A DNA stretch of 64,000 nucleotides. Source: Geobacter sp. FeAm09. GTDB taxonomy: Bacteria > Desulfobacterota > Desulfuromonadia > Geobacterales > Pseudopelobacteraceae. The DNA lies in assembly GCF_008330225.1 (NCBI RefSeq), contig NZ_CP042466.1, positions 1,126,501-1,190,500 on the forward strand, read 5' to 3'. The notes below the pieces were generated by a model. It was not told where the DNA came from, did no database searches, and worked only from the letters and a program-made list of their open reading frames with translations. Positions 27,396 through 37,594 of this stretch are shown one piece after another (the stretch's first letter is position 1; each line of letters starts with the position of its first letter). Made by a program: the position numbers and the translations under genes.

Positions 27396-28147
27396 GCCCG
27401 GCGCCCCCCGACATCGCCCTGATCATCCCGGCCCGGAACGAGGAGTTGTCGCTGCCGGGCGTGCTCGGCAACGTGCCCCCGGAGATCACGCGGGTCGTGG
27501 TGGTGGACAACGGCTCCACGGACGGGACGGCCCAGGTCGCCGCCCTATGGGGGGCACAGGTCGTCGGGGAGCCGGTGCCGGGGTACGGCAGGGCCTGCCT
27601 GGCCGGGCTGGCCTCCCTGGGACGTAACCCTCCGGCCATCGTGGCGTTCGTCGATGGCGACGGCAGCGACGACCTGGCGAGCCTGCCCGGCCTGATCGCC
27701 CCGGTGGCCGCCGGGGAGCGGGATTTCATGCTGGGGCGGCGGGTGCCGGTGGAACGGGCGGCCCTCAGTTTCCAGCAGCGCTTCGGGCACTGGCTGGCCA
27801 CCGGATTGATCCGGCTCTTCTGGCGGCACCGCTACCGGGACCTGGGGCCCATGCGGGTCATCCGCTGGACGGACCTGGAGCGCCTGGCCATGGCCGACCG
27901 GGCTTTCGGCTGGACCGTGGAGATGCAGGTCCGGGCCGTCAAACAGGGGCTGCGGATCGAGGAACGCGACGTCCCCTATCACCGGCGCAGCGCCGGGACG
28001 TCCAAGATCAGCCGGACGATCGGCGGCACGGTCAAGGCCGGGAACACGATCCTCTGGGTCATCGGCCGCGAAGTGGTGCAGGGACTACGGCAGAAACAGC
28101 GGCGGGAACTACCTTCCGGAACGGCTATCGTCGCCGGGCCGCACTAG
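27392..28147 (+). CDS. Family 2 glycosyltransferase
   Basis: GTG 27392 overlaps the VTT gene stop (GTGA). The 251-aa protein has the GT-A start IALIIPARNEE, the nucleotide-binding DNGSTDGT, the DxD-type VDGDGSDD and a later WTVEMQVRAVKQG segment, like UDP-sugar:lipid-phosphate transferases. No membrane helices, so it is peripheral. With the VTT protein it may act on a polyprenyl-linked sugar; the pairing is inferred from overlap. Confidence 0.85.
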   Translation: MSPAPPDIALIIPARNEELSLPGVLGNVPPEITRVVVVDNGSTDGTAQVAALWGAQVVGEPVPGYGRACLAGLASLGRNPPAIVAFVDGDGSDDLASLPGLIAPVAAGERDFMLGRRVPVERAALSFQQRFGHWLATGLIRLFWRHRYRDLGPMRVIRWTDLERLAMADRAFGWTVEMQVRAVKQGLRIEERDVPYHRRSAGTSKISRTIGGTVKAGNTILWVIGREVVQGLRQKQRRELPSGTAIVAGPH

Positions 28148-28199
28148 TGCCCCGCAACTAACCGCACGGGACACGAGACAACGATAAGGAGAACAAATC

Positions 28200-29090
28200 A
28201 TGCAGGTTAGCGCACCATCTCTCCGGCCCGCCAAGCGGGCCGGTTTGTTTCAGGTTATGGCTGTTGTGTTGCTCATGGCGGCGGCAGCCGTCTGCTGCTC
28301 CCCGGTTGCCATGGCGGCCGATCTGGGGTTGATCGATGCGGCCACGCTGAAGGGAAACCCCGCGAAATGGGTCGTCCTGGACGCCCGGCCCCGGGCCGAG
28401 TGGGAGGCGGGCCACATCCCCGGGGCCATCCCGTTCTCCTGGGAGAACTACACCCGCACCGACGCCAGGGGGGTGAAGTACAGCTCGTTTCCGCCCCAGG
28501 AGGTGGCCGTGGCGCTGGCCGGGCTGGGGATCGACGAAAAGACGCCCATCGTGGTGTACGGCGATGCGGACAAGAGCTGGGGGGGCGAGGGGTATGACGT
28601 GTGGCTCCTCTCCTGGCTCGGGCACAGGGGGCCCATCCGGCTCCTGAACGGCGGCCTTCAGGCCTGGCGCGGCCAGAACCTCCCCCTGGCCAGGGGGGCG
28701 GAAAAGCCCGCCGCCCGAAAGGCCCGCTACCACGTGAGCCTCAAGCCCCAATACCAGATCGCCACGGAAGAGGTGCAAAGCGGCAAGGGGGCCTACGCCC
28801 TGGTGGACGTCCGTTCGACCTTCGAATGGCTCAAGGGGCGGATACCGGGGGCCGTCCATATCCCGTGGGAGGAGTTCTACACCGGCAAGGAGCACCGGCC
28901 GCTGCCGGCGGCGGAGCTTAAGAAGCTGCTCGCCAGGCATGGCGTGGATACCTCGAAACCGGTGGTCTACTACTGCCTGGGGGGGATACGTTCGGGATAT
29001 GCCTGGACGGCCCACCAACTGGCGGGGCTGCCCGAGGCCCATAACTACAAGGGGGGCTGGGCCGCCTGGGAAAAACGGCCGGGCCAGTAA
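28200..29090 (+). CDS. Exported tandem-rhodanese sulfurtransferase
   Basis: ATG 28200 follows AAGGAGA. The 296-aa product has a signal peptide (AMAADL) and two rhodanese domains (~45-165 and ~175-290). The first has VLDARPRAEWEAGHIPGA but no active-site Cys. The second has DVRSTFEWLKGRIPGA and the catalytic loop YCLGGIRS. It is intact, unlike the broken lipoprotein paralogue at 24663. Probably a periplasmic sulfane-sulfur transferase. Confidence 0.87.
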   Translation: MQVSAPSLRPAKRAGLFQVMAVVLLMAAAAVCCSPVAMAADLGLIDAATLKGNPAKWVVLDARPRAEWEAGHIPGAIPFSWENYTRTDARGVKYSSFPPQEVAVALAGLGIDEKTPIVVYGDADKSWGGEGYDVWLLSWLGHRGPIRLLNGGLQAWRGQNLPLARGAEKPAARKARYHVSLKPQYQIATEEVQSGKGAYALVDVRSTFEWLKGRIPGAVHIPWEEFYTGKEHRPLPAAELKKLLARHGVDTSKPVVYYCLGGIRSGYAWTAHQLAGLPEAHNYKGGWAAWEKRPGQ

Positions 29091-29107
29091 GGAAAGGGAG
29101 CCGCACC

Positions 29108-29638
29108 ATGATGAGCCCCGCACCGTTCTCATATCGAGCCGCAGGCGCGTTGCTGCTGCTGTCGTTCCTCCTGTGCGCCGTACCCGCGGTCGTCTGCGCA
29201 GGCACGGAGCAGGCCCCCATGAAGACGCCACAGGGGAGCGGCAAGAAGAAGCTGCTCCTGTTCGCCAAGAACCCGGCTACGTGGGCCATCGTCACGGGGG
29301 GCGCCACCGGCAGGCTGGTCTATCGCGAGAAAACCGGCGCTTTCGTCCTGAATGCCGCCGGGCTGCGCCCCCGTTCGGCCTACGCCCTGGTCAGATACGC
29401 GGACGTCCCCCCGCGGGTGGATATCCTGGCCCGGGGGGAGAGCGACCAGCGCGGCAACCTGGAACTGCACGGCGTCTGGCATATCTGGATGAAGAAGTTC
29501 TGGGTGGTGCCGGCCGAGGATGTGGCGGGCAGGGCCGGAGAGGCCGGTTCGTTGCGGGCGTGGCGGCCGGAGCGGTATCTGTTCGAGGAAAAACAGTTGG
29601 GCATCCCCTGCGATTGCCCCGAGCCGGAGGAACCATAG
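29108..29638 (+). CDS. Exported protein of unknown function
   Basis: The 176-aa product has a signal peptide (VVCAGT). The mature domain is a single beta-rich unit (GATGRLVYREKTGAFVLNAAGLRP, YALVRYADVPPRVDILARGES) with a C-terminal CDCPEPEEP end. It resembles allantoin-like or CHRD-style beta domains only loosely; I do not assign a family. It follows the rhodanese gene by 17 bases. Confidence 0.62.
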   Translation: MMSPAPFSYRAAGALLLLSFLLCAVPAVVCAGTEQAPMKTPQGSGKKKLLLFAKNPATWAIVTGGATGRLVYREKTGAFVLNAAGLRPRSAYALVRYADVPPRVDILARGESDQRGNLELHGVWHIWMKKFWVVPAEDVAGRAGEAGSLRAWRPERYLFEEKQLGIPCDCPEPEEP

Positions 29639-29683
29639 TGGCGGCACTGATCACCATGAAGGGCACACGGGTATGATCCCGGC

Positions 29684-31159
29684 ATGAGGTCCCTGCTGTC
29701 CGCACTCATTCCGGTTCTGACCGTGGTCCATTTCGGCGCCCTGTTCGGCCTCTGCCTCTACGGAGCGCACCGGATCTGGCTGATCCGCTGCCTGTACCGG
29801 CCCAAGGGCCCGGCGGCGCCGCAGCCGGCTCCGCCCGCCGACCTCCCGGTGGTCACGGTGCAACTGCCGCTGTACAACGAGCGCTTTGTGGCGCAGCGCC
29901 TGCTGGACGCCGCCGCCCGCCTCGACTGGCCCCGGGACCGCTTTCAGATCCAGGTGCTGGACGACTCGGACGACGACACCCGCCAGTTGGTGGACGAGCG
30001 GGCCGCCCGGTGGCGAGGGGAGGGGATCGACATCGCCGTGGTGCGCAGAACCGGCCGCGCAGGCTACAAGGCCGGGGCGCTGGCCCATGGGCTGGCGACG
30101 GCGCGGGGGGAGTTCATCGCCGTCTTCGATGCCGACTTCATCCCGGCCCCCGGTTTCCTCCACGCCACCGTCCCCTGGTTCGCGGACCCGGGGGTCGGCA
30201 TGGTCCAGACCCGCTGGGGCTTCTGCAACGCCGACCACTCCTGGTTCACCGGCATCCAGGCCCTGCTGCTGGGTCCCCATTTCAGCATCGAGCACCGGGT
30301 GCGCTACCAGCAGGGGCTGTTTTTCAACTTCAACGGCACCGCCGGGGTCTGGCGCAGGAGCGCCATCGCCTCCGCCGGGGGGTGGCAGTCCGATACGGTG
30401 ACCGAGGACCTGGACCTGAGCTACCGCGCCCAGTTGGCGGGGTGGCGCTTCGTCTACCGGGAGGAGTGCCGGGTGCCGTCGGAGCTGCCGGTGACCATGG
30501 CGGCGCTGCGCAGCCAACAGCAGCGCTGGGCCAAGGGCTCCGTCCAGACCGCCCGCAAGATCCTGCCCCGCTTGCTGCGGGCGCGCCTCCCCCTGGCGGT
30601 CAAGATCGAGGCGGTGGCCCATCTCATGGCCAATATCTACTGGCTCCTGGGGATGGTCGTCATGCTGACCCTCTACCCGGCGGTCACCTGGCGGGTCGGC
30701 ATCGGCCTGCACCAGATGCTGCGCATCGACCTGCCGATCTTTTTGGCCACCAGCGGGGCGATCATGGGCTATTTCCTGCTCTACGCCCTCCGCAGCGGGT
30801 CGGGGAAACTGCGGCACCTCCTCGTGCTGCCCGCCCTCACCATCGGGCTGGCCCCCAGCATCTCGCTCTCGGTGCTGCAGGGGCTCTGCCGTTCCGGCGG
30901 AACCTTCGAGCGGACCCCGAAATTCGGCCTGCAGGGGCGGGAGCGGATGCCGGGGCTGGCCTTCCTCTATCGCCAGAAAAGTATCCCCTATATCGTCATG
31001 AACCTTGCGCTGTTCCTCTACTGCCTGCTGCCGCTGCTCTTCGCCTGGCAGCGGGAAACCTGGTTCGCCGTGCCGCTGTTCCTGCTCTTCCCCTTCGGGT
31101 TCGCCCTGGTGATCGCCAAGGACCTGGCCGAGGCGCTGCCGTCCCGCCGGGCGCTCTGA
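29684..31159 (+). CDS. Membrane processive-type glycosyltransferase (GT2, CesA/CslA-like)
   Basis: ATG 29684 opens a 491-aa protein with an N-terminal helix, the GT2 domain motifs D (QVLDDSDDDT), DxD (VFDADFIP), TED (VTEDLDLS) and QQRW (QQQRWAKG), and four C-terminal membrane helices. This is the layout of beta-glycan/mannan synthases. It should polymerise or transfer a nucleotide sugar at the inner membrane. No PilZ domain is seen. Convergent with the next gene. Confidence 0.9.
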   Translation: MRSLLSALIPVLTVVHFGALFGLCLYGAHRIWLIRCLYRPKGPAAPQPAPPADLPVVTVQLPLYNERFVAQRLLDAAARLDWPRDRFQIQVLDDSDDDTRQLVDERAARWRGEGIDIAVVRRTGRAGYKAGALAHGLATARGEFIAVFDADFIPAPGFLHATVPWFADPGVGMVQTRWGFCNADHSWFTGIQALLLGPHFSIEHRVRYQQGLFFNFNGTAGVWRRSAIASAGGWQSDTVTEDLDLSYRAQLAGWRFVYREECRVPSELPVTMAALRSQQQRWAKGSVQTARKILPRLLRARLPLAVKIEAVAHLMANIYWLLGMVVMLTLYPAVTWRVGIGLHQMLRIDLPIFLATSGAIMGYFLLYALRSGSGKLRHLLVLPALTIGLAPSISLSVLQGLCRSGGTFERTPKFGLQGRERMPGLAFLYRQKSIPYIVMNLALFLYCLLPLLFAWQRETWFAVPLFLLFPFGFALVIAKDLAEALPSRRAL

Positions 31160-31172
31160 AACCTGGCGGGCG

Positions 31173-32560
31173 CTAGCATTCCGTCGCCTGCCGCTTTCTC
31201 CTGAAAAATCCGCCCGCCAGATATGCCGTTATCGGCGCCAGAAAGATCGCCGTTGTCACCGGCATGCTCTCCAGCCACTGTCCCTGGATGAAGTAGGGGA
31301 TCTGCACCCGGTAGGCCAGGAAGACCGCCCAGCAGAGCACCAGGCCGGCCGGGCCGGGGGAGAAGGGGAGGAAGACCGCCAGACAGAGGGCGTACCAGGG
31401 TTGCAGGGTCGGGGTGAGCAGCAAAAACGCCATGGCCATGGCATAGCATGCCCCCAGCGCCCGGCGCATCCCGGCGGCCGAAGGTGCTCCGCAGCCGATG
31501 CCGCGGATGCAGTGGAGCATGATCGTGGCGGCCGCCAGCAGGAAACAGGAGGACAGAAGCAGCCGGGCACCCGTTCCCGAACCGGTGACGGCGCGCAGCA
31601 CGTTGAAGGCGAACCCGGCGAATTCCCAATTGCGGGCGTAGGCGTCCAGGGTGGCGGCCATATTGGCCAGATGGGGGAGGAACGGCAGCAGCAGGGCCGC
31701 TAACGCCGCGAGGAATCCGGCGGCGAAATACCGCCGCCGCCCCGGCGGAACCATGAAGAAGAGCAGCGGCGCCGGGATGAACGGGAACAGCTTCACCAGG
31801 CCGGCAGCCGCCAAAAGTGCCCCGGAGAGCAGAAACGGCCACGGCCGCCCACCGGTTCCGGTGCTCTCCCGGCGCCCCGGTAGCAGCAGGCAGACGGCGG
31901 CGAGCAGCAGGGCAAGCCCTGCGCCGTCCACATGCCCCGAGCCGGCGATCTCCACCACCGGCAGCGGATGCCACGCGTAGAGCGCCGCCCGCCATGCCGG
32001 CAGCTCCAACCGTTTCAGCAGCAGCGCCACCAGCAGGCACAGCCCCAGGTCGAGCAGCGTCAGAAGCGCCTTGAGGCCGGTAATGGTACCCCCCAGGGCG
32101 GCGCCCCCGGCAAAGACGACCTGGGCCATGGGGGATAGATGGTGATATAGTCGGGATGATTGATCCGGGCATGAACGGCGGCCAGTTCCGGCGGGGGACT
32201 CACGGCGGTGGGGGCCGCGGCGTAGGGGTTGATGCCGTGCAGCAGGCTGCTGCCGTCCCACAGGTAGCGGTAGCAGTCGTCGGACAGTTGGGGCGGGGCG
32301 AACAGGAACATGAGGCGCAGGGCGAGCGCCACGGCGAGAATGACGGGCGGGGACCAGGCGATCCTCCCCTGCCCGCGGTAATGGAGGGCAGCGGCGAGCG
32401 CCATGGTCATGACCGCCGTGGCCCCCACCAGCATCGGTACCGCCAGACGCAATTCGGGCTGCCGGGCCAGGAGAAAAGCGGCCGTCAGGATGGCCGCCGG
32501 CAACAGAACGGGGATGGCGCGGCCGGTTCCCCGGTTGTGACGTTTTGTGCTGATGTCCAT
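31173..32560 (-). pseudogene. Polytopic glycosyltransferase-like (DUF2029/GT87-type) protein, one-base frameshift
   Basis: ATG 32560 opens a frame with several membrane helices and the motif DDCYRYLWDGSSLLHGINPYAAAP, typical of polyprenyl-sugar mannosyltransferase-like proteins. The frame breaks at a five-base G run (plus strand 32130-32134), just after DYITIYPP. The other frame continues MAQVVFAGGAALGG with at least six more helices to 31173. One extra base restores 462 aa. A homopolymer sequencing error is the simplest explanation. Confidence 0.78.
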
Positions 32561-32903
32561 GGATCACGGCGGTCCGGGTGTGGGGTGACAGGCTGGTGCA
32601 TGGTAGCGGCCCGTCCGGGAAAATCCAAGTGCAAAATGAGGCCGCCCCTCAAGTCTTTTTGCGCGTCCGCGGTCGCCACCACTTGCCAAAGACGGGGGGT
32701 GGGGGTATGGTACTGTCGGCGTTCATCCTACCGCGAATGATATATACTTATAATCTATTTAAAAAATATTATCGCAATCTAATTTAATTCTTGTTAAAAA
32801 GTAACTATTTGTGGCTTAATAGGAAAAAATTTATTATATTCCCTCTCGCGTCGGTACTTTTCATTCTTGTGGCAGGGCCAGGGCAGCGCAAGGAGGATTT
32901 TGC
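32561..32903. other. 343-bp divergent intergenic region
   Basis: No credible gene. It holds a hairpin (32631-32662, TGAGG/CCTCA inside GCAAAA/TTTTTGC) and an AT-rich stretch (32735-32845) with TATAAT-like hexamers, probably promoters for the flanking genes. Confidence 0.5.
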
Positions 32904-35066
32904 TTGCAACAGATTCCGGGAACCATTCTCGATGCCATAGAGGCGATCCAGTTGCCGTCCATGCCGCAGGTCCTGCTGCGGTTTTTGAGCGCCACCAACG
33001 ACGATCAGACCTCCATGGCCGACTTGGCCAGGGTGGTGGAGCAGGACCCGGCACTGAGCGCCCGGGTCCTCACGGTCGCCAATTCGCCCGCGCTCCGGAG
33101 TGGGGCGGAGATCAAGAGCCTCGATCAGGGGCTGGTCGTGCTGGGCACGCGCCTCATGAGGACCCTGGCTTCGTGTCTTGCCATCCAGAGTGTCTTTGCC
33201 CGTACCGCCGGCGACATGAGATACGACCTGACCGGGTTTTGGGGCCATGCGCTCCGGGTTGGCGAATTGGCCTCCGCCATCGCCGCCCGCGTGGGCTATC
33301 CCGACCCCGGCGAGGCTTACCTGGCCGGCCTGATGCACGATATCGGCCAACTGCTCCTCCTGGGAGGGGTGGGCGACAGCTACGGCGTCCTTTTGGGCAG
33401 GAGCGACGATGAAAGAGCGCTGCAGGCGAATGAATGCACGCTGCTCGGCACCGATCACAGCGCCGTGGGCGCCTGGCTGGTCGATCAGTGGAACCTCTCG
33501 TCGTTCATGGCCGATGCGGTTCTCTTTCACCACCGGCCGGCCAACGAGATCGTGGAGGCCGATCCCTTGAGCCGGATCGTGTGGTCTGCCCACAGCATCG
33601 ACAACTGTGCTGCCGCAGAACCCGAATCGGCCCTGGCCGCCGCCGTCATCGAGGCGGCCCTGGGCATCACCGCGGCCGAGGTGGCGGCCATCCGGCAGAC
33701 GTGTTCCGAGCGTATCGCCGAGTTGGCAGCCGCGCTCGGCATCGAGAGTACCGGATACCCGAAGACCCTCCCCGATTTCGCCACCCCCTTCGAACACTTC
33801 AGGTCAAAGCTGAACGACACCAGCGTGACCTATTCCCGCCTGGAGGCCCTGGTGCGCGACATGGCCACCATGAACTCCCTGCAGCACAACCTCACCGCGC
33901 TCTGCAGTGAAGCCGAAATCGTCATGGCCCTGCGCGAATCGGCCCGCATCCTGTTCGGCGCCGGACGCATCGCTTTCCTGTTCGTCCAAAAGGACCGGCA
34001 GGTGCTCTCCGGGGCGAATATCGCCGGGCAGCCGCCCCTGCTCCAGCGGCTCGAAATCAGGCTCGACTCCGGACAGAGCCTCGCGGTAACTGCCCTCCTG
34101 GAACAACGGCCCGCCTCCACCTTCGACGGCGAACCGGAGGCTGCCGCGCTTGTGGATGTGCAGGCCACCCGCGCCCTGGGGGGCGAGGGCATCCTGTATG
34201 TTCCCCTGTGCACCCGCGGCAACCGCATCGGCGTCATGACCTATGGCGTGACCGCAGCCCAGTACGCGCGGCTGCTGCCCCGCCTCGACCTGGTGGCCAA
34301 TTTCGCCAATCTGGCCGCGGAAAGCGTCGAATCCTGGCGCGCGGCCCGGGACCGCGAGCAGGAGATGGCCACCACCATGAAGAGCGGCTTCGAGCAACGG
34401 GCGCGCAAGGTCGTGCACGAGGCCGGCAATCCGCTCGCCATCATAAAGAACTATCTGAAGATCGTCAGCCGGAAGGTGCCCGACGAACTCGGCGTGCAGC
34501 AGGAGCTGACGATCCTCGGCGAGGAGATCGATCGGGTGACGCAGATCGTGCGGAGCCTGGTGGACGTTGCCGAAGTCCCGAAGGACACGGGCGCATTCGA
34601 CGTCAACACGGTGATCGACGAGATGCTGGCGCTGTATGGCGAAACCTTCTTCGCCGGTTGCGGCATCACCGTCCTCAAGTCCCTGGAGCCCCGGCTTTCC
34701 CCGGTAGCCGGGGACCGGGACAGTTTCAAGCAGATCCTGTTCAACCTCTGGAAAAACGCGTCCGAGGCGATGCCGGCCGGTGGCCGCATTACCATCTCTA
34801 CGCGGGGGGACATGCTTCTGGATGGGCAGCCCTCCGTGGAGATCCATGTCAGCGACTCGGGTCCCGGCCTGCCCCCCGAGGTCATGCAGGGGCTCTTCAA
34901 GCCGCTGGCACCCAACCGGCGGCCGGGGCATTCCGGCATCGGGCTGTCCATCGTGGCGTCCCTGGTCGAACGCCTCGGCGGCCGCATCGGCTGCCAGAAT
35001 CAGGACGGGCAGGGGGCATGCTTCATCATTCTTTTGCCGCAGGCCAAGGGACAGCCCAGCGAATGA
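32904..35066 (+). CDS. HDOD-GAF-like-histidine kinase hybrid
   Basis: Start TTG 32904 follows AAGGAGG. The 720-aa protein has an N-terminal HDOD domain (~10-210; IQLPSMPQVLLRFL, YLAGLMHDIGQLLLLGG), then a GAF-like region (~335-480), a HisKA-type helix with the H-box KVVHEAGNPLAIIKNYL (H~504) and a HATPase domain (N box LWKNASEAM, DSGPGLP, GIGLSIV). No membrane helix, so it is cytosolic. HDOD domains scaffold signalling in chemotaxis and c-di-GMP pathways. Its stop overlaps the start of the GGDEF-EAL gene, so the two are a coupled pair. Confidence 0.88.
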   Translation: MQQIPGTILDAIEAIQLPSMPQVLLRFLSATNDDQTSMADLARVVEQDPALSARVLTVANSPALRSGAEIKSLDQGLVVLGTRLMRTLASCLAIQSVFARTAGDMRYDLTGFWGHALRVGELASAIAARVGYPDPGEAYLAGLMHDIGQLLLLGGVGDSYGVLLGRSDDERALQANECTLLGTDHSAVGAWLVDQWNLSSFMADAVLFHHRPANEIVEADPLSRIVWSAHSIDNCAAAEPESALAAAVIEAALGITAAEVAAIRQTCSERIAELAAALGIESTGYPKTLPDFATPFEHFRSKLNDTSVTYSRLEALVRDMATMNSLQHNLTALCSEAEIVMALRESARILFGAGRIAFLFVQKDRQVLSGANIAGQPPLLQRLEIRLDSGQSLAVTALLEQRPASTFDGEPEAAALVDVQATRALGGEGILYVPLCTRGNRIGVMTYGVTAAQYARLLPRLDLVANFANLAAESVESWRAARDREQEMATTMKSGFEQRARKVVHEAGNPLAIIKNYLKIVSRKVPDELGVQQELTILGEEIDRVTQIVRSLVDVAEVPKDTGAFDVNTVIDEMLALYGETFFAGCGITVLKSLEPRLSPVAGDRDSFKQILFNLWKNASEAMPAGGRITISTRGDMLLDGQPSVEIHVSDSGPGLPPEVMQGLFKPLAPNRRPGHSGIGLSIVASLVERLGGRIGCQNQDGQGACFIILLPQAKGQPSE

Positions 35067-37300
35067 ATTTTTTCGTCCAGTCCACATTCAACCATGCCCA
35101 CGACATGGCCGACCAGACGGAGCGCATACTCATCGTCGACGACGAGCCGCGCATGCGTTCCAGCCTGCGCCAGCTCCTGGACGGCCCGGGCCGGGACATC
35201 GTGGAGTGCGGCACCGGCGAGGACGCGATCGCCATACTCAAGGACCAGAACATGGGCCTCGTCCTCCTGGACATCCACCTCCCGGGGGTGTCCGGCCTGG
35301 ATGTGATGGAATGGATCACCGACTTCAATGCCGCGACGCGGGTCATCATGGTCAGCGCGGATGCCGATATCGATTCCGCCATACGCGCCCTGCGCAGCGG
35401 GGCCGTGGAGTTCATCCGCAAGCCCTACGACCTGGAGGAGATGCAGCACAAGGTGGACAACGCCCTGCTGCGCAGCCGCCTGGAGCGCATCAATACCCTG
35501 ATGACCACGCGCCTCGAACTTTCCGAGCGGATGCACCGCTTCCTGGTGGAAAGCTCGCCGGACCTCATCTACACGCTGGATACGGACGGCTGCTTCATAT
35601 TCGTCAACGGCCGGGCCGAGTCGCTGCTCGGCTATTCGCGCGGCGAACTTGTCGGGCGCCACTACACCGCCATCGTTCGCGAGGAAGACTGGGACACCGC
35701 CCGCTACGCCTTCACCGAGCGGCGCCGCGACAGCCGCGCCACCACAAACGTGGAAGTGCGCCTGAAGTGCAGCGACAGCCGCAGCTTCGAGCCACGCTTC
35801 ATCGTGGCCGTGGTGAGTGCCATGGGGGTCTACGAGGAAAACGGCGACGGCGGGGGGCCCCTGCGCTTCATCGGCACCTACGGCGTCGCGCGCGATATCT
35901 CCGAACGCAAGAAGGCCGAGGAGACCATCAGTTTCCAGGCCATGCACGACCACCTTACCCATCTGCCGAACCGCCGGCTGTTCAAGGACCGGCTCGAATT
36001 GTCCATGAACCAGTCGAAACGGAACGGCCGGCTGGTGGGCGTCATGTTCATCGATCTCGACCGCTTCAAGCTCGTGAACGATACCCATGGGCACGCCGAG
36101 GGGGATGAACTCCTGGTGAACGTGGCCCACCGCCTGCGCAATTGCGTCAGGGCCGGCGACACCCTGGCCCGCCAGGGGGGTGACGAATTCACGGTGCTTT
36201 TGCCCGATCTGTACCGTTCCGAGGATGCATGCATCATCGCCGAGAAGGTGCTTGACGCCCTGAAGGCGCCCTTCCAGGTGAAGGGGCAGGAATTCCGGGC
36301 AACGGCCAGCATCGGCATCGCCGTGTATCCGCACGACGGGGACAGTGCCGATGCACTGTTGAAGAACGCCGATATTGCCATGTACAAGGTCAAGGCCACC
36401 GGCAAAAACAATTATCTGCTGTTCACGCCGGAGATGAATGCCGGTTATCACGAGCGCATCAGGCTTGAGAACGAACTACGGCAGGCCATCGGCAACGCTG
36501 AGTTCGAGTTGTACTATCAACCCAAGATCAGCATTTCCGGCGGCAAGGTCGTCGGCCTGGAGGCCCTGATCAGATGGCGCCATCCGGTACACGGGCTCTT
36601 GAATCCGGCCAGCTTCATCGACCTGGCCGAGGAGTCGGGGCTGATCTGCGACATCACCGACTGGGTGCTGGCCGAGGCGTGCAGCCAGATGGCCCGCTGG
36701 CGCGACATGGGGCTGAACAATCTGCGCATTTCGGTCAATGTCTCGCCCTCGGAGTTCACCCACAGCGACTTTCTCGAACGGATCGTGTGCAACATCACCA
36801 AGAACCGCTTGCCGGCCGACGCCGTGGAGATAGAAATCACCGAAAATCTCCTGCTGCACGACGCCACGGGGGTCATCGACAAGATGCGCTACCTGCGCAA
36901 CCACGGGGTGGGGATCGCGATCGACGACTTCGGCACCCGCTACTCCTCCCTCAACTACCTGCGCAAGTTTCCCATCAGTGCCATCAAGATCGACCAGTCG
37001 TTCGTGCGCGACCTGACGACGGAAACGCGCGTCTCGCCGATTCTCAACGCCATCATCGGCATGGCGCGCGGCTTCGGGCTGCATCTCGTGGCGGAAGGGG
37101 TGGAAACGGTATTCCAGATGAAAACCCTGAACGAACTGGGGTGCGACGAGATGCAGGGGTATCTCTTCAGCAAGCCGGTACCCGCCGCCGAACTCAGGCC
37201 GGTGCTGCTGAACGCGCTTCCGAATCTCCCGGACCGGTGGCACTACGGCGCCCGGATGGCCTCCCCGGGGATGGCCGCGACGGTAGGCGCACCCGATTGA
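35063..37300 (+). CDS. REC-PAS-GGDEF-EAL c-di-GMP regulator
   Basis: ATG 35063 overlaps the previous stop (ATGA). The 745-aa protein has a receiver domain (VDDEPRM, acceptor D70), a PAS domain (~155-285), a GGDEF domain with intact RQGGDEF active site and an EAL domain with intact EALIRW, plus downstream EITENLL and DDFGTRYSSLNYL motifs. It could both make and degrade c-di-GMP. The upstream HDOD kinase is the likely phosphodonor. Confidence 0.93.
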   Translation: MNFFVQSTFNHAHDMADQTERILIVDDEPRMRSSLRQLLDGPGRDIVECGTGEDAIAILKDQNMGLVLLDIHLPGVSGLDVMEWITDFNAATRVIMVSADADIDSAIRALRSGAVEFIRKPYDLEEMQHKVDNALLRSRLERINTLMTTRLELSERMHRFLVESSPDLIYTLDTDGCFIFVNGRAESLLGYSRGELVGRHYTAIVREEDWDTARYAFTERRRDSRATTNVEVRLKCSDSRSFEPRFIVAVVSAMGVYEENGDGGGPLRFIGTYGVARDISERKKAEETISFQAMHDHLTHLPNRRLFKDRLELSMNQSKRNGRLVGVMFIDLDRFKLVNDTHGHAEGDELLVNVAHRLRNCVRAGDTLARQGGDEFTVLLPDLYRSEDACIIAEKVLDALKAPFQVKGQEFRATASIGIAVYPHDGDSADALLKNADIAMYKVKATGKNNYLLFTPEMNAGYHERIRLENELRQAIGNAEFELYYQPKISISGGKVVGLEALIRWRHPVHGLLNPASFIDLAEESGLICDITDWVLAEACSQMARWRDMGLNNLRISVNVSPSEFTHSDFLERIVCNITKNRLPADAVEIEITENLLLHDATGVIDKMRYLRNHGVGIAIDDFGTRYSSLNYLRKFPISAIKIDQSFVRDLTTETRVSPILNAIIGMARGFGLHLVAEGVETVFQMKTLNELGCDEMQGYLFSKPVPAAELRPVLLNALPNLPDRWHYGARMASPGMAATVGAPD

Positions 37301-37441
37301 CGTGCCCCGCACGGGCGTCCGGCGGTCCAAAGCGCGCGCCTTCGGGCCCGGATGCCGGAACGGCCGCTCCGGCCCGGCGGCGGGAAAGCCGCCAAGGCGG
37401 CAACATGGCGCCATGCCGGATTTCGACCGGGTGGCGGCAGC

Positions 37442-37473
37442 GAAGAGGAGGCGACCGGAAGCACCTCCTCTTC
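37442..37473 (+). terminator. Perfect hairpin after the GGDEF-EAL gene
   Basis: GAAGAGGAGG and its exact complement with a 12-base loop, 141 bases past the stop. No T-run. The remainder of 37301-37594 shows nothing else. Confidence 0.45.
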
Positions 37474-37594
37474 CGGCACCCACCGGTTCACCGGTCCCTT
37501 CCCGGCTCCCTTTCCCCTTATCTCGTCTCACGTCCCCTGTGCTGCGGCCATATATTTTGTAAACAATATCGAATAGTTGTGCTTATTTGGACTA

